From contig NZ_CP106798.1 in NCBI RefSeq assembly GCF_025642155.1, positions 3,348,001-3,412,000 of the forward strand: a stretch of DNA of 64,000 nucleotides. Reading direction: 5' to 3'. Positions 53,439 through 61,495 of the stretch are shown here, in pieces. Below the pieces are notes generated by a model, which saw only the letters and a program-made list of their open reading frames with translations, was not told where the DNA came from and searched no databases. The translations under genes were made by a program, and so were the position numbers. Within the stretch, counting starts at the first letter, position 1. The number at the start of each line of letters is the position of its first letter. Source of the DNA: Streptomyces sp. HUAS 15-9. GTDB taxonomy: Bacteria; Actinomycetota; Actinomycetes; Streptomycetales; Streptomycetaceae.

Positions 53439-54394
53439 ACCGCCGCGCCCGTCTGCTGCCGGCCGGGGTGCTGGTGGCGGTGGCCGGGTGTGGGCTGAGC
53501 AGTGGGTCGCCGATGGTGGACGACGTCCGGCCGGGGTCCATCGGGCAGGGGCGGCCGCTCAAGGGTGCCCATCTGACGGTGACGTCAAAGGCGGACACGG
53601 AGAGCCTGATCCTCGGCGCGATGATGGGCATCGCCTTCCAGGCGGCGGGCGCGGACGTCGTCGACCGGACCGGTGTCCAGGGCTCGATCGGGGCGCGGGA
53701 GGCAGTCAGGAGCGGGGACGCGGACGCCATGTACGACTACACGGGCACCGCCTGGATCACGTACCAGGGCAACAGCGAACCGATCCCCGACCCACGCAAG
53801 CAGTGGCAGGCGGTGCGCGACGCGGACCTCGCCAACGGGCTGACCTGGCTCGCGCCCTCGCGACTCGACAACACCTACGCCCTCGCCGTGAACCGGGCCG
53901 GTGCCAGGAGGTACGGCACCCGGACCCTGTCGGACCTGGCCGCGCTGACCAGGTCGCGCCCCGGTGCCGTGACGCTGTGCGTGGAGGGCGAGTTCGCCAA
54001 CCGGGCGGACGGGCTGCGGGGGATGCAGAAGGCGTACGGGATGAAGGTCCCGGCGTCGGACATCACACAGATGGACACCGGGATCATCTACACCGAGACG
54101 GCGAAGGGGAGTTGCACCTACGGGGAGGTCTACACGACCGACGGGCGTATCCGTGCCATGGGCCTGGAGGTGATGGCGGACGACCGGAAGTTCTTCCCCA
54201 ACTACAACGCGGCCCCCGAGATCAACTCCCGGACTCTGAAGCAGTGGCCGGCGATCGCCGGCGTACTCGACCCCGTCACGGCGAAGCTCGACAACTCCGT
54301 GGCACAGACCCTCAACGCGAAGGTGGACGTCGACGGGGAGGATCCGCACCAGGTGGCTCTGGACTGGATGAAGGCGCAGGGGTTCGTGAAGTAG
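53435..54394 (+). CDS. osmolyte-binding lipoprotein of the ABC transporter
   Basis: A 319-aa substrate-binding protein. ATG 53435 overlaps the preceding stop (ATGA). Signal L-V-A-V-A-G-C-G gives a lipobox with Cys at residue 19. The mature part has V-T-S-K-A-D-T-E-S-L-I-L-G, Y-D-Y-T-G-T-A-W and A-A-P-E-I-N-S, as in ProX/OpuBC binding proteins for quaternary amines. It ends the operon; the Lon-like protease gene converges after 22 bases. Confidence 0.9.
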   Translation: MNRRARLLPAGVLVAVAGCGLSSGSPMVDDVRPGSIGQGRPLKGAHLTVTSKADTESLILGAMMGIAFQAAGADVVDRTGVQGSIGAREAVRSGDADAMYDYTGTAWITYQGNSEPIPDPRKQWQAVRDADLANGLTWLAPSRLDNTYALAVNRAGARRYGTRTLSDLAALTRSRPGAVTLCVEGEFANRADGLRGMQKAYGMKVPASDITQMDTGIIYTETAKGSCTYGEVYTTDGRIRAMGLEVMADDRKFFPNYNAAPEINSRTLKQWPAIAGVLDPVTAKLDNSVAQTLNAKVDVDGEDPHQVALDWMKAQGFVK

Positions 54395-54416
54395 GCGTAG
54401 ACGTACCCGGCAGCGT

Positions 54417-55208
54417 CTAGCAGCTCGGTACCGGGCCCTTCCCCTTCTCCAGGGCCACCAAGGAGTCCACCGCCCCCTTCAGGGTGGTCACCGGAACCAG
54501 TCGCAGTCCCTTCGGGAGCTCCGACTTCGCCTCGCGGCACTCGTCCTTCGGCACCAGGAAGACGGTCGCCCCGTCCCGCCGCGCGGCCTGCGTCTTAAGG
54601 GCCACGCCCCCGACCGCGCCGACGGTGCCGTTCGTGTCGATGGTCCCGGTGCCGGCGATGGTGCGGCCGCCCGTGAGGTCGCCGCCGCTGCCGTTGCCGT
54701 CCAGCTTGTCGATGATCCCGAGCGAGAACAGCAGCCCCGCGCTGGGCCCGCCGACGTCGGCCAGCTTCAGCGACACCTTGACGTCCTTGTCGCTCAGCTT
54801 CAGATACTTCAGCGCCGCCTGGGTCGCCGCGTCCTGGGACTGCCGCATCTGCTCGGCGTTGTGCTGCTCGATCTCCTTGACGCTGTTGCCGGTCGGGTAG
54901 ACCGCGTCGCGCGGCATCACCGCCCGGTCCGTACGGAACCAGCTGTCGACCACGTCACCGAGCGGCACCTGCGCGTCCGGGCCGGTCGCCTCGATGGTCG
55001 TCATCCGCAGCTGCCCGTTCGTGTTCCGGGTCGGCGCCCCGGAGATCGTGATCACCTGGGTGTCCCGGTTCTCGCCCAGCACGTTCGCCGTCATCCCGGG
55101 CTGTGCCACCGAGAACGGCAACGGCGCGAAGACCGCCGTGGCGAGCAGGGCCACGACGGGCAGGGCGCAGACGGCGACGGCCTGGAGGCGCGTGAGACGA
55201 GAGAGCAC
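54417..55208 (-). CDS. secreted Lon-like protease (YlbL family, S16)
   Basis: A 263-aa membrane-anchored protein. An N-terminal helix (A-V-C-A-L-P-V-V-A-L-L-A-T-A) is followed by a region that may be a cut-down PDZ, then the S16 Ser/Lys dyad: V-G-G-P-S-A-G-L-L-F-S-L (Ser) and G-G-V-A-L-K-T-Q-A-A-R (Lys). ATP-independent, outside the membrane. ATG 55208. The natural substrate is not known. Confidence 0.85.
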   Translation of the reverse strand: MLSRLTRLQAVAVCALPVVALLATAVFAPLPFSVAQPGMTANVLGENRDTQVITISGAPTRNTNGQLRMTTIEATGPDAQVPLGDVVDSWFRTDRAVMPRDAVYPTGNSVKEIEQHNAEQMRQSQDAATQAALKYLKLSDKDVKVSLKLADVGGPSAGLLFSLGIIDKLDGNGSGGDLTGGRTIAGTGTIDTNGTVGAVGGVALKTQAARRDGATVFLVPKDECREAKSELPKGLRLVPVTTLKGAVDSLVALEKGKGPVPSC

Positions 55209-55275
55209 GAGGTCAATCTAACGTGGCGAGCACTTCCGGCCACCGGCACGGCGGCGGGTCAGTACGGGCGATGGG

Positions 55276-56394
55276 TCAGCCCAGGCCGGCCCGGTACAGG
55301 TCCCGGCGCTCCCGGGTGTAGCGGCGCAGTGCCTCGGGGAGCGGCTCGATGCCGATGCCCGGTGCGGTCGGGACGGGCAGATGTCCGTCCTGGAGCACGA
55401 AGGGCTCGGTGATGTCCTCGGCGAAGTAGCGGGAGGACGCCGAGGTGTCACCGGGGAGGGTGAAGCCGGGCAGAGCCGCCAGCGCCAGGTTCGGGGCGCG
55501 GCCGATGCCCGTCTCCAGCATCCCGCCGCACCACACCGGCACGCCGTGCGCGTGGGCCACGTCGTGGATGCGACGGGCCTCCAGATAGCCGCCGACCCGG
55601 GCGGGCTTGACGTTCACGACCCGGCAGGCGTCCAGGGAGATCGCGGAGGCGGTGTCGGCAGCGTTGTGCAGGGACTCGTCCAGGCAGACGGGGGTGCTGA
55701 TGCGCTGCTGGAGGCGCGCGTGGGCGTACAGGTTGTTCTCCTCCAGCGGCTCCTCGATCAGCAGCAGCCCGAAGTCGTCGAGGCGCCGCAGATGCTCGGC
55801 GTCGGCGAGGGTGTACGCCGTGTTGGCGTCGACCTGGAGGGGCAGCGCCGTGCCGAAGCGCTCGCGCACCGCCCGTACCGGCTCGATGTCCCAGCCGGGC
55901 TCTATCTTCAGCTTGATGCGGACGTACCCCTCGGCGAGATAGCGCTCGACGTCGTCCATCAGCTCGGGGACCGAGTTCTTGATGCCGACCGAGACTCCGG
56001 CGGGGACCCGGTCCCGTACGGCGCCCAGATAGGTCGCCAGCGGCATGCCGTGCGCACGCAGCTCCGCGTCCAGGACCGCCGTCTCCAGGGCGGCCTTCGC
56101 CAGCTCGTGTCCCTTGATCTTCGCCATCGCGGGGGCCAGCGCGGCCGTGGTGAGGTGCGGGAGTGCGGCGACGCGCGGCAGCAGGAAGTCGCGCAGCACG
56201 ATCTCGGCGCCTGCGGTGAACTCCGAGCAGTACAGCGGCTCGGGGTCGGCGGCGAACTCCGACCAGCCCTCGGCCGCGTCGGTGACGACGTGCAGCAGAA
56301 AGGTGTCCTTCGCCGTCATGGTCCCGAAGGACGTGCGGAAGGGGGTGACGAGCGGGATCGCCACGTGGACGATCTCTACGCGCTCCAGCTTCAT
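55276..56394 (-). CDS. enolase-superfamily racemase (OSBS / N-succinyl-amino-acid racemase type)
   Basis: A 372-aa enzyme of the OSBS/NSAR subgroup. Catalytic K-x-K is R-I-K-L-K-I-E; metal ligands are in Q-V-D-A-N-T-A-Y, L-I-E-E-P-L-E and C-L-D-E-S-L; the second base Lys is in N-V-K-P-A-R-V-G-G. It can either make o-succinylbenzoate for menaquinone or racemise N-succinyl-amino acids. No men genes are nearby, but a GNAT gene overlaps (4 bases) and an M20 deacylase lies 2.6 kb away, so racemase is more likely. Confidence 0.85.
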   Translation of the reverse strand: MKLERVEIVHVAIPLVTPFRTSFGTMTAKDTFLLHVVTDAAEGWSEFAADPEPLYCSEFTAGAEIVLRDFLLPRVAALPHLTTAALAPAMAKIKGHELAKAALETAVLDAELRAHGMPLATYLGAVRDRVPAGVSVGIKNSVPELMDDVERYLAEGYVRIKLKIEPGWDIEPVRAVRERFGTALPLQVDANTAYTLADAEHLRRLDDFGLLLIEEPLEENNLYAHARLQQRISTPVCLDESLHNAADTASAISLDACRVVNVKPARVGGYLEARRIHDVAHAHGVPVWCGGMLETGIGRAPNLALAALPGFTLPGDTSASSRYFAEDITEPFVLQDGHLPVPTAPGIGIEPLPEALRRYTRERRDLYRAGLG

Positions 56395-57191
56395 GCCGCT
56401 TCCTCCGTCCGGGTGAGCGTGTACCAGCCGTCGCGGGACATGCCCGTGGCCGTGAATCCCTCGGCGAAGGCCTCGGTGAAGACCTCGCGCACCGCGTGCC
56501 GCCAGCGCAGCGCCAGCACGGGGTCGGCGGCGCGCAGCTTCACGATGTCGTCCGGGACCCGGCAGTGCACCTGCCGGCCGGCGAGGTCGCGGCGGGCCAG
56601 GGCGTCGCCGTCGGGGGCCATGGGGGTCCCCCCTGCTGGAGCGAAGTCGAAAGCTTGGGGGAGTGTGGCGGGCGCCGCCTCACGGTCGTCCGTCGTGTCG
56701 TACGACGGGGTCGGCGCCGTCAGGTCCCAGGTCACCGTCAGCCGGTCGCTCTCGTCGCCGTCGTTCACGCCGTCCGCCATCGGGCCGTAGAAGTCGACCA
56801 GGTACTCGGTGCCGACCGCGCCCAGCTTGGCCAGGTTGAAGCGGGCGTTGCGGCCGACCAGCGGGTCGAAGGTCCAGCGCATGGTGCGGGCGCCGAGGTC
56901 CAGCGCCCAGGCGCGCTGGGCCTGCTTCACCGCGTACCCGAGGCCCCGGTCGGCGGCCGCCACCAGCGAGTAGGTCTCCTGCCCCGGGCCGAACACGGCC
57001 ACGGACGCCCCCGCCAGCCGCTGCCCGTCGTAGGCGGCGTGCACGGCACCGCCCGCGTGGACGAGGCTGTGCAGGACCTCGGCCGGGTAGGGGGGCGCGC
57101 TGCGGGGTGTCTGCCAGACGTCGCTGAAGTAGGCGCTCACGGCCGCGAGCCCGGTGACGTCGTGGACGGTACGGATGGTGACTCCTGTCAT
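56391..57191 (-). CDS. GNAT-type acyltransferase, partner of the racemase
   Basis: A 266-aa protein with a GNAT-like fold (V-H-A-A-Y-D-G-Q-R-L-A-G-A-S-V-A-V-F-G, then Y-A-V-K-Q-A-Q-R-A-W-A-L, and W-T-F-D-P-L-V-G-R-N-A-R-F-N). It overlaps the racemase start by 4 bases, so the two are cotranscribed. In Geobacillus a GNAT succinyltransferase of this place modifies D-amino acids for the racemase. ATG 57191; the gene diverges from the PucR regulator. Confidence 0.8.
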   Translation of the reverse strand: MTGVTIRTVHDVTGLAAVSAYFSDVWQTPRSAPPYPAEVLHSLVHAGGAVHAAYDGQRLAGASVAVFGPGQETYSLVAAADRGLGYAVKQAQRAWALDLGARTMRWTFDPLVGRNARFNLAKLGAVGTEYLVDFYGPMADGVNDGDESDRLTVTWDLTAPTPSYDTTDDREAAPATLPQAFDFAPAGGTPMAPDGDALARRDLAGRQVHCRVPDDIVKLRAADPVLALRWRHAVREVFTEAFAEGFTATGMSRDGWYTLTRTEEAA

Positions 57192-57222
57192 GGTCCGAGT
57201 CTCGGAGGCCGGGGGCGGGCAC

Positions 57223-57244
57223 GTGTTGTGCGAGTGGACAACAC
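57223..57244. promoter_or_regulatory. inverted repeat between GNAT and PucR genes (operator candidate)
   Basis: GTGTTGT (57223-57229), eight bases, ACAACAC (57238-57244) is a perfect 7-bp inverted repeat 32 bases before the GNAT start and 121 before pucR. It is placed to serve both genes and is the likely site for the PucR regulator. Confidence 0.5.
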
Positions 57245-57364
57245 ATGCGTACGTTCGTTTCGAGATCGGCCAATACAGCGGCCAGTACCGTCGCCCGATC
57301 CTGGGGGCCGATCCTGTCGGCCGAAGGCCGACGCCCTCGGCCGGTACCGGAAGGTGAGGACCCC

Positions 57365-59026
57365 ATGGACGCCTGCACGCTCGGCGACCTCCTGGACGTC
57401 ATCGGCGGTCCCTCCGTACGCCTGCACACCGCCCCCGCCGGACTGACCGTGCCGGTCACCGAGGCGGTGCTGTACGACGCCCACGCCCCGCTCCCCCGGC
57501 TGCCCGGGGCGCTGCTCCTCGCGGTCGGGGTGCGCGCGGCGGCGGCCGGGCCGCTGGTGCGGGCGGCGGCCGAGGCGGGGATGACCGGGGTGGTGGTGCG
57601 GGGGGAGGACGGCCCGGTCGGCGAGGCGGAGGCGCGGGGCGTGGCGCTGCTGTCGGTCGACGAGGACGCGGCCTGGCACCACATCCATCTGCTGCTGGCG
57701 TCCGCGATCGGCGCCCGGCCCGCCGCTTCCGGCAGCGGGCTCGGCGATCTGTTCGCGCTGGCCGACGCGATCGCCGCGGCGGCGGGCGGGGCCACCGCCA
57801 TCGAGGACACCCGGCAGCGGATCCTGGCCTACTCGACCGTCCCCGGCCAGGTCGTCGACGAGGACCGCCGGCAGGGCATCCTGGGCCTCCAGGTGCCGCC
57901 CAGCTCGGAGAACACCGAGCAGTACCGGGTGCTGTTCGCGGCCGACCGGCCGGTGCGGCTGCCCGCGCTGCGGGACGCGGACCTGCCCCGGCTGGCGATG
58001 CCCGTCCGGGCGGGCGGCGAGACGCTCGGCTCGGTGTGGGTGGTCGACGACGGCACGCTCGCGCCCGACGCCGAGGAGACCCTCGCCCAGGGCGCCTCCA
58101 CGGCCGCGCTGCTCCTGCTGCGCGCCCGTGCCGCGCAGGAACTGGCCCGCCACCAGAACAGCGATCTGCTGCGCCGGCTGCTGGAGGGCACGGCCGACGC
58201 GTCGACGGCCGGGCAGCGGCTGGGGCTGGAGGGCGCCGTACGCGTGGCCGCGTTCGTCCTCGACTCGGCGGCGAGCGTGCCGGACTCCGAGCGGACCGCG
58301 CTGCGTCTGCTGGACGTCGTACGCCTGCAGTGCGAGGCGCGCTACGGGCGGCACGCGTGCGTGCTGGCCGACGGGGTGGTGTACGCGCTGCTTCCGGCAC
58401 CCGGAGCCCGTGAGCCGCAGGGGCGCGCCGGTGTCGAGGGGCCGAGCGCGCGCAGGTCCGAAGGGCTGAGCACGGTCGGTCACTCGACACCGGCTGGAGC
58501 GCCTCTGCGGCGAACAAATGGACACAGCCACAAGAGGCTCGCGGAAGACATCGTGCTGCGGGCCGGGCAGGCGCTGCGGGTGCCGGTGCGGGCGGCGCTG
58601 GGCGAGCTGGTGCCGGATGTCGGCGGGGTGGCCGACTCGCGGGCCGACGCGGACCTGGTGCTGCGGGTGCTGGGCCCCGAGCTGCCGGTGGCGACGGTGG
58701 ACGAGGTGCGCCCGCGCGTCACCCTGCTGCGGCTGACGGAACTGCTCGGTGAGCGGCGTGAGTTGAGCGCGGGCGCGTGGCGGCGGGTGCTGGAGTACGA
58801 CGCGGACCAGGGCACGGACTACGCCCGCACCCTGGTCTGCTGGTTGGACGCGGGCTGCGACATGGCGGGCGCGGCGAAGCTGCTCGCCGTGCACCCCAAC
58901 ACCTGCCGCTACCGGCTGAGGCAGGCCCAGCAGCACGTCGGGATCGACCTGGACGATCCCGACGAACGGCTGGTGCTGTGGCTCCAGTTGAGGGTCCTCG
59001 CGGGCCTCAGAGGAGCCACTTCCTGA
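57365..59026 (+). CDS. PucR-family transcriptional regulator
   Basis: A 553-aa regulator. The N-terminal PucR domain spans about residues 1-130 (L-G-D-L-L-D-V-I-G-G-P, L-L-L-A-V-G-V); a GGDEF-like/GAF-like middle follows, with a Gly/Ser/Arg insert (about 375-420); the C-terminal helix-turn-helix is at L-L-A-V-H-P-N-T-C-R-Y-R-L-R-Q-A. PucR proteins often activate amino-acid or purine use. ATG 57365. The 3' end overlaps the deacylase gene by 20 bases on the other strand. Confidence 0.9.
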   Translation: MDACTLGDLLDVIGGPSVRLHTAPAGLTVPVTEAVLYDAHAPLPRLPGALLLAVGVRAAAAGPLVRAAAEAGMTGVVVRGEDGPVGEAEARGVALLSVDEDAAWHHIHLLLASAIGARPAASGSGLGDLFALADAIAAAAGGATAIEDTRQRILAYSTVPGQVVDEDRRQGILGLQVPPSSENTEQYRVLFAADRPVRLPALRDADLPRLAMPVRAGGETLGSVWVVDDGTLAPDAEETLAQGASTAALLLLRARAAQELARHQNSDLLRRLLEGTADASTAGQRLGLEGAVRVAAFVLDSAASVPDSERTALRLLDVVRLQCEARYGRHACVLADGVVYALLPAPGAREPQGRAGVEGPSARRSEGLSTVGHSTPAGAPLRRTNGHSHKRLAEDIVLRAGQALRVPVRAALGELVPDVGGVADSRADADLVLRVLGPELPVATVDEVRPRVTLLRLTELLGERRELSAGAWRRVLEYDADQGTDYARTLVCWLDAGCDMAGAAKLLAVHPNTCRYRLRQAQQHVGIDLDDPDERLVLWLQLRVLAGLRGATS

Positions 59027-60062
59027 GGCTGTCCTCGCACTCGCGCAGGTGTGCCACGGGGACGTACTCCCCCGCCGTGTGTGCGAGCGACGGGTCCCCG
59101 GGGCCGTAGTTGAGCGCGGGCACGCCCAGCGCGGCGAACCGGGCCACGTCGGTCCAGCCGAGCTTGGGCCGGGGCTCGGCGCCGAGCACGGCGACGAGGT
59201 CACCGACCTGCTCAAGGCTGGGCAGCGCTCCCGGTACGACCTCGGTGACCCGCACTTCGTACTCGGGGAAGAGCCCGCGGACGTACGCCTCCGCCTCCTC
59301 GGCCGAACGGTTCGGTGCGAAACGGGAGTTGACCGTGACGATACACTCGTCGGGCACGACGTTCCCGGCGACCCCGGCCCGTACGGCGACCGCGCCGAGC
59401 CCCTCCCGGTACTCCAGTCCGTCGATGACGACGCGCTCCGGCGTGTGGTCGTCGAGCCGCTGGAGGACGCGGGCGGCCTTGTGGGCGGCGTTGACGCCCT
59501 TCCAGGCGCGGGCGGTGTGGGCGCGTTCGCCCCGTACGACGATGTCGGCGCTGAGGATGCCCTGGCAGCCCGCCTCGATGCCGGCGTCGGAGGGCTCCAT
59601 GAGGATCGCGAGGTCAACCTGTTCGAGGAGGCCGGGCCGTTCGGCGGCGATCCGGCCGAGCCCGTTGCGCTCGCCCTCGACCTCCTCGCACTCGTAGAAG
59701 ACGAAGGTGAGGTCGAGCGCCGGGTCCGGGACGGTGGCCGCGAGGCGCAGGGCCACGGCCACTCCGCCCTTCATGTCGCAGGCGCCGAGTCCGTGGACGC
59801 GGTCGTCGGCGAGCCGGGAGGGGAGGTTGCCGGCGGCCGGGACGGTGTCCAGGTGCCCGGCGATCACGGCCCGCCGGGGGCGGCCCAGCCCGGTGCGGGC
59901 GACGACCGAGTTCCCGACGCGCTCCACGGTGAGGTGGGGCAGGGCGGCCAGGGCCGCCTGGACGGCGTCCGCGATCGCGGCCTCCTCCCCGCTCTCGGAG
60001 GGGAGGTCGACGAGGGCCCGGGTGAGGTCGACGACGTCGGCGGTGAGGTCCAGGGAGGTCAT
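59007..60062 (-). CDS. M20-family deacylase (DapE/N-succinyl-amino-acid desuccinylase type)
   Basis: A 351-aa metallo-peptidase: G-H-L-D-T-V-P (His and Asp), G-A-C-D-M-K-G-G-V-A-V-A-L (bridging Asp), Y-E-C-E-E-V-E-G-E (catalytic base and ligand) and a late H in S-L-A-H-T-A-G. It could be the succinyl-diaminopimelate desuccinylase of lysine synthesis or, given the racemase and GNAT genes next door, an N-succinyl-L-amino-acid desuccinylase. ATG 60062. Its upstream region is now occupied by an IS110 element. Confidence 0.88.
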   Translation of the reverse strand: MTSLDLTADVVDLTRALVDLPSESGEEAAIADAVQAALAALPHLTVERVGNSVVARTGLGRPRRAVIAGHLDTVPAAGNLPSRLADDRVHGLGACDMKGGVAVALRLAATVPDPALDLTFVFYECEEVEGERNGLGRIAAERPGLLEQVDLAILMEPSDAGIEAGCQGILSADIVVRGERAHTARAWKGVNAAHKAARVLQRLDDHTPERVVIDGLEYREGLGAVAVRAGVAGNVVPDECIVTVNSRFAPNRSAEEAEAYVRGLFPEYEVRVTEVVPGALPSLEQVGDLVAVLGAEPRPKLGWTDVARFAALGVPALNYGPGDPSLAHTAGEYVPVAHLRECEDSLRKWLL

Positions 60063-60109
60063 GCGAGGTCCTACCTTTCAAGGGTGGTTGCTCTGGTCAT
60101 TCGTAAGAT

Positions 60110-61495
60110 CGGAGGGCCCAGGGGTTCTCGGTATGGCTGTCATGCGAGCGCCGGTTCGACGGCTCAAAGGACTTGGCCGCCCGGAGCCCCGCGACGACTC
60201 GACCGCCAATTGGGAGACGCGACTCGATCGCTGCTGTAGGACAACGTCGGCGAGGTCGTCTGCGGGATCGATGTGATGGCGAGCTGGCGGAGGGGAACGT
60301 GCCCGAGATCTGGGCCGGAGTGGACATCGGCAAGGAACACCACCATTGCGTGGTGATCAACGCGGATGGCGAACGTCTGCTGTCCCGTCGGGTCCTGAAC
60401 GACGAGACCGAGCTGCTGCAGCTCATCGGCGATGTCCTGGCGATATCCACCGACGTGCTGTGGGCCGTCGACCTCAACCACGGCGGCGCCGCTTTGCTGA
60501 TTGGCCTGCTGCTCAATCACGGCCAGCCGATGGCTTACCTCACCGGCCTGGCGGTCCACCGGGCCTCGGCCACCTACAAGGGCGAGGGCAAGACCGACGC
60601 GAAGGACGCCTTCGTCATCGCCGACCAGGCCCGGGTCCGCCGGGACCTCGGGCTGCTGCGGCCCGGTGACGAGATCGCCGTCGACCTGCGCACTCTGACC
60701 ACCCGGCGGCTGGACGTGGTCTTCGACCGCACCCGGCAGATCAACCGTCTGCGGGCTCAACTGCTGGAGATCTTCCCCGCGTTGGAACGGTCGCTGGACC
60801 TGGTCAACAAGGGCCCGGTGACGCTGCTGACCGGCTACCAGACCCCGGCCGCGATCCGCCGCGCGCGTCAAGCGGATCGAGACCTGGCTGAAGCACCGCA
60901 AGGTCCGCGGCGCCGCCACGCTCGCGAAGAAGGCGGTGGAAGCCGCGCAAGCCCAGCAGACTGCGCTGCCCGGCGAGAGGCTGGCCGCCGCCATGGTGGT
61001 CCGCCTCGCGAAGGGGGTGATGGCCCTCGATGAGGAGATCGCCGAGCTCGACGCCCTGATCGAGGCCAGGTTTCGCGAGCATCCGCACGCCGAGGTGATC
61101 CGCAGCCTCCCCGGTATGGGCACCAAGCTGGGTGCCGAGTTCATCGCCGCCACCGGCGGTGACATGGACGCCTTCGGCAGCGCCGACCGACTGGCCGGCT
61201 TCGCCGGCTTGGCCCCCAGACCACGCGACTCCGGCCGCGTCAGCGGCAACCTGCGCAGGCCCAAGCGGTACCACCGTGGCCTGCTGCGGTCGATGTACCT
61301 CTCGGCGATGGTCAGCATCACGACATGCTCCGCCTCCAAGGCGTACTACCAGCGCAAGCGCAGCGAGGGGAAAGGACACAAGCAGGCCCTGCTGGCCCTC
61401 GCTCGCCGCAGGCTCAACGTCTTGTGGGCGATGATCCGTGACGGAGAGTGCTATCAAGGTTCACCTCCCGTCACGGCTGCGGCTTGACATCACGA
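60110..61495 (+). mobile_element. IS110-family element B, inserted at the permease 3' end
   Basis: The element holds a frameshifted IS110 transposase (60299-61487) and a non-coding left end (about 60110-60298), where IS110 elements encode a bridge RNA. The right boundary lies within a few bases after the transposase stop, inside the last codons of the permease. The boundaries are estimates; I see no clear target duplication, as expected for IS110. Confidence 0.6.
60299..61487 (+). pseudogene. IS110-family transposase (element B), frameshifted
   Basis: GTG 60299 has GCGGAGGGG upstream and opens W-A-G-V-D-I-G-K-E-H-H-H, the DEDD start; then A-V-D-L-N-H-G, K-T-D-A-K-D-A-F-V-I-A-D. At about 60861-60868 the frame slips: after I-R-R-A the sense resumes as V-K-R-I-E-T-W-L-K-H-R in another frame, then S-L-P-G-M-G-T-K-L-G-A-E-F and F-A-G-L-A-P-R-P-R-D-S-G-R-V-S-G. 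The C-terminal domain has no other break. It is only distantly related to the transposase of element A. Confidence 0.85.
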
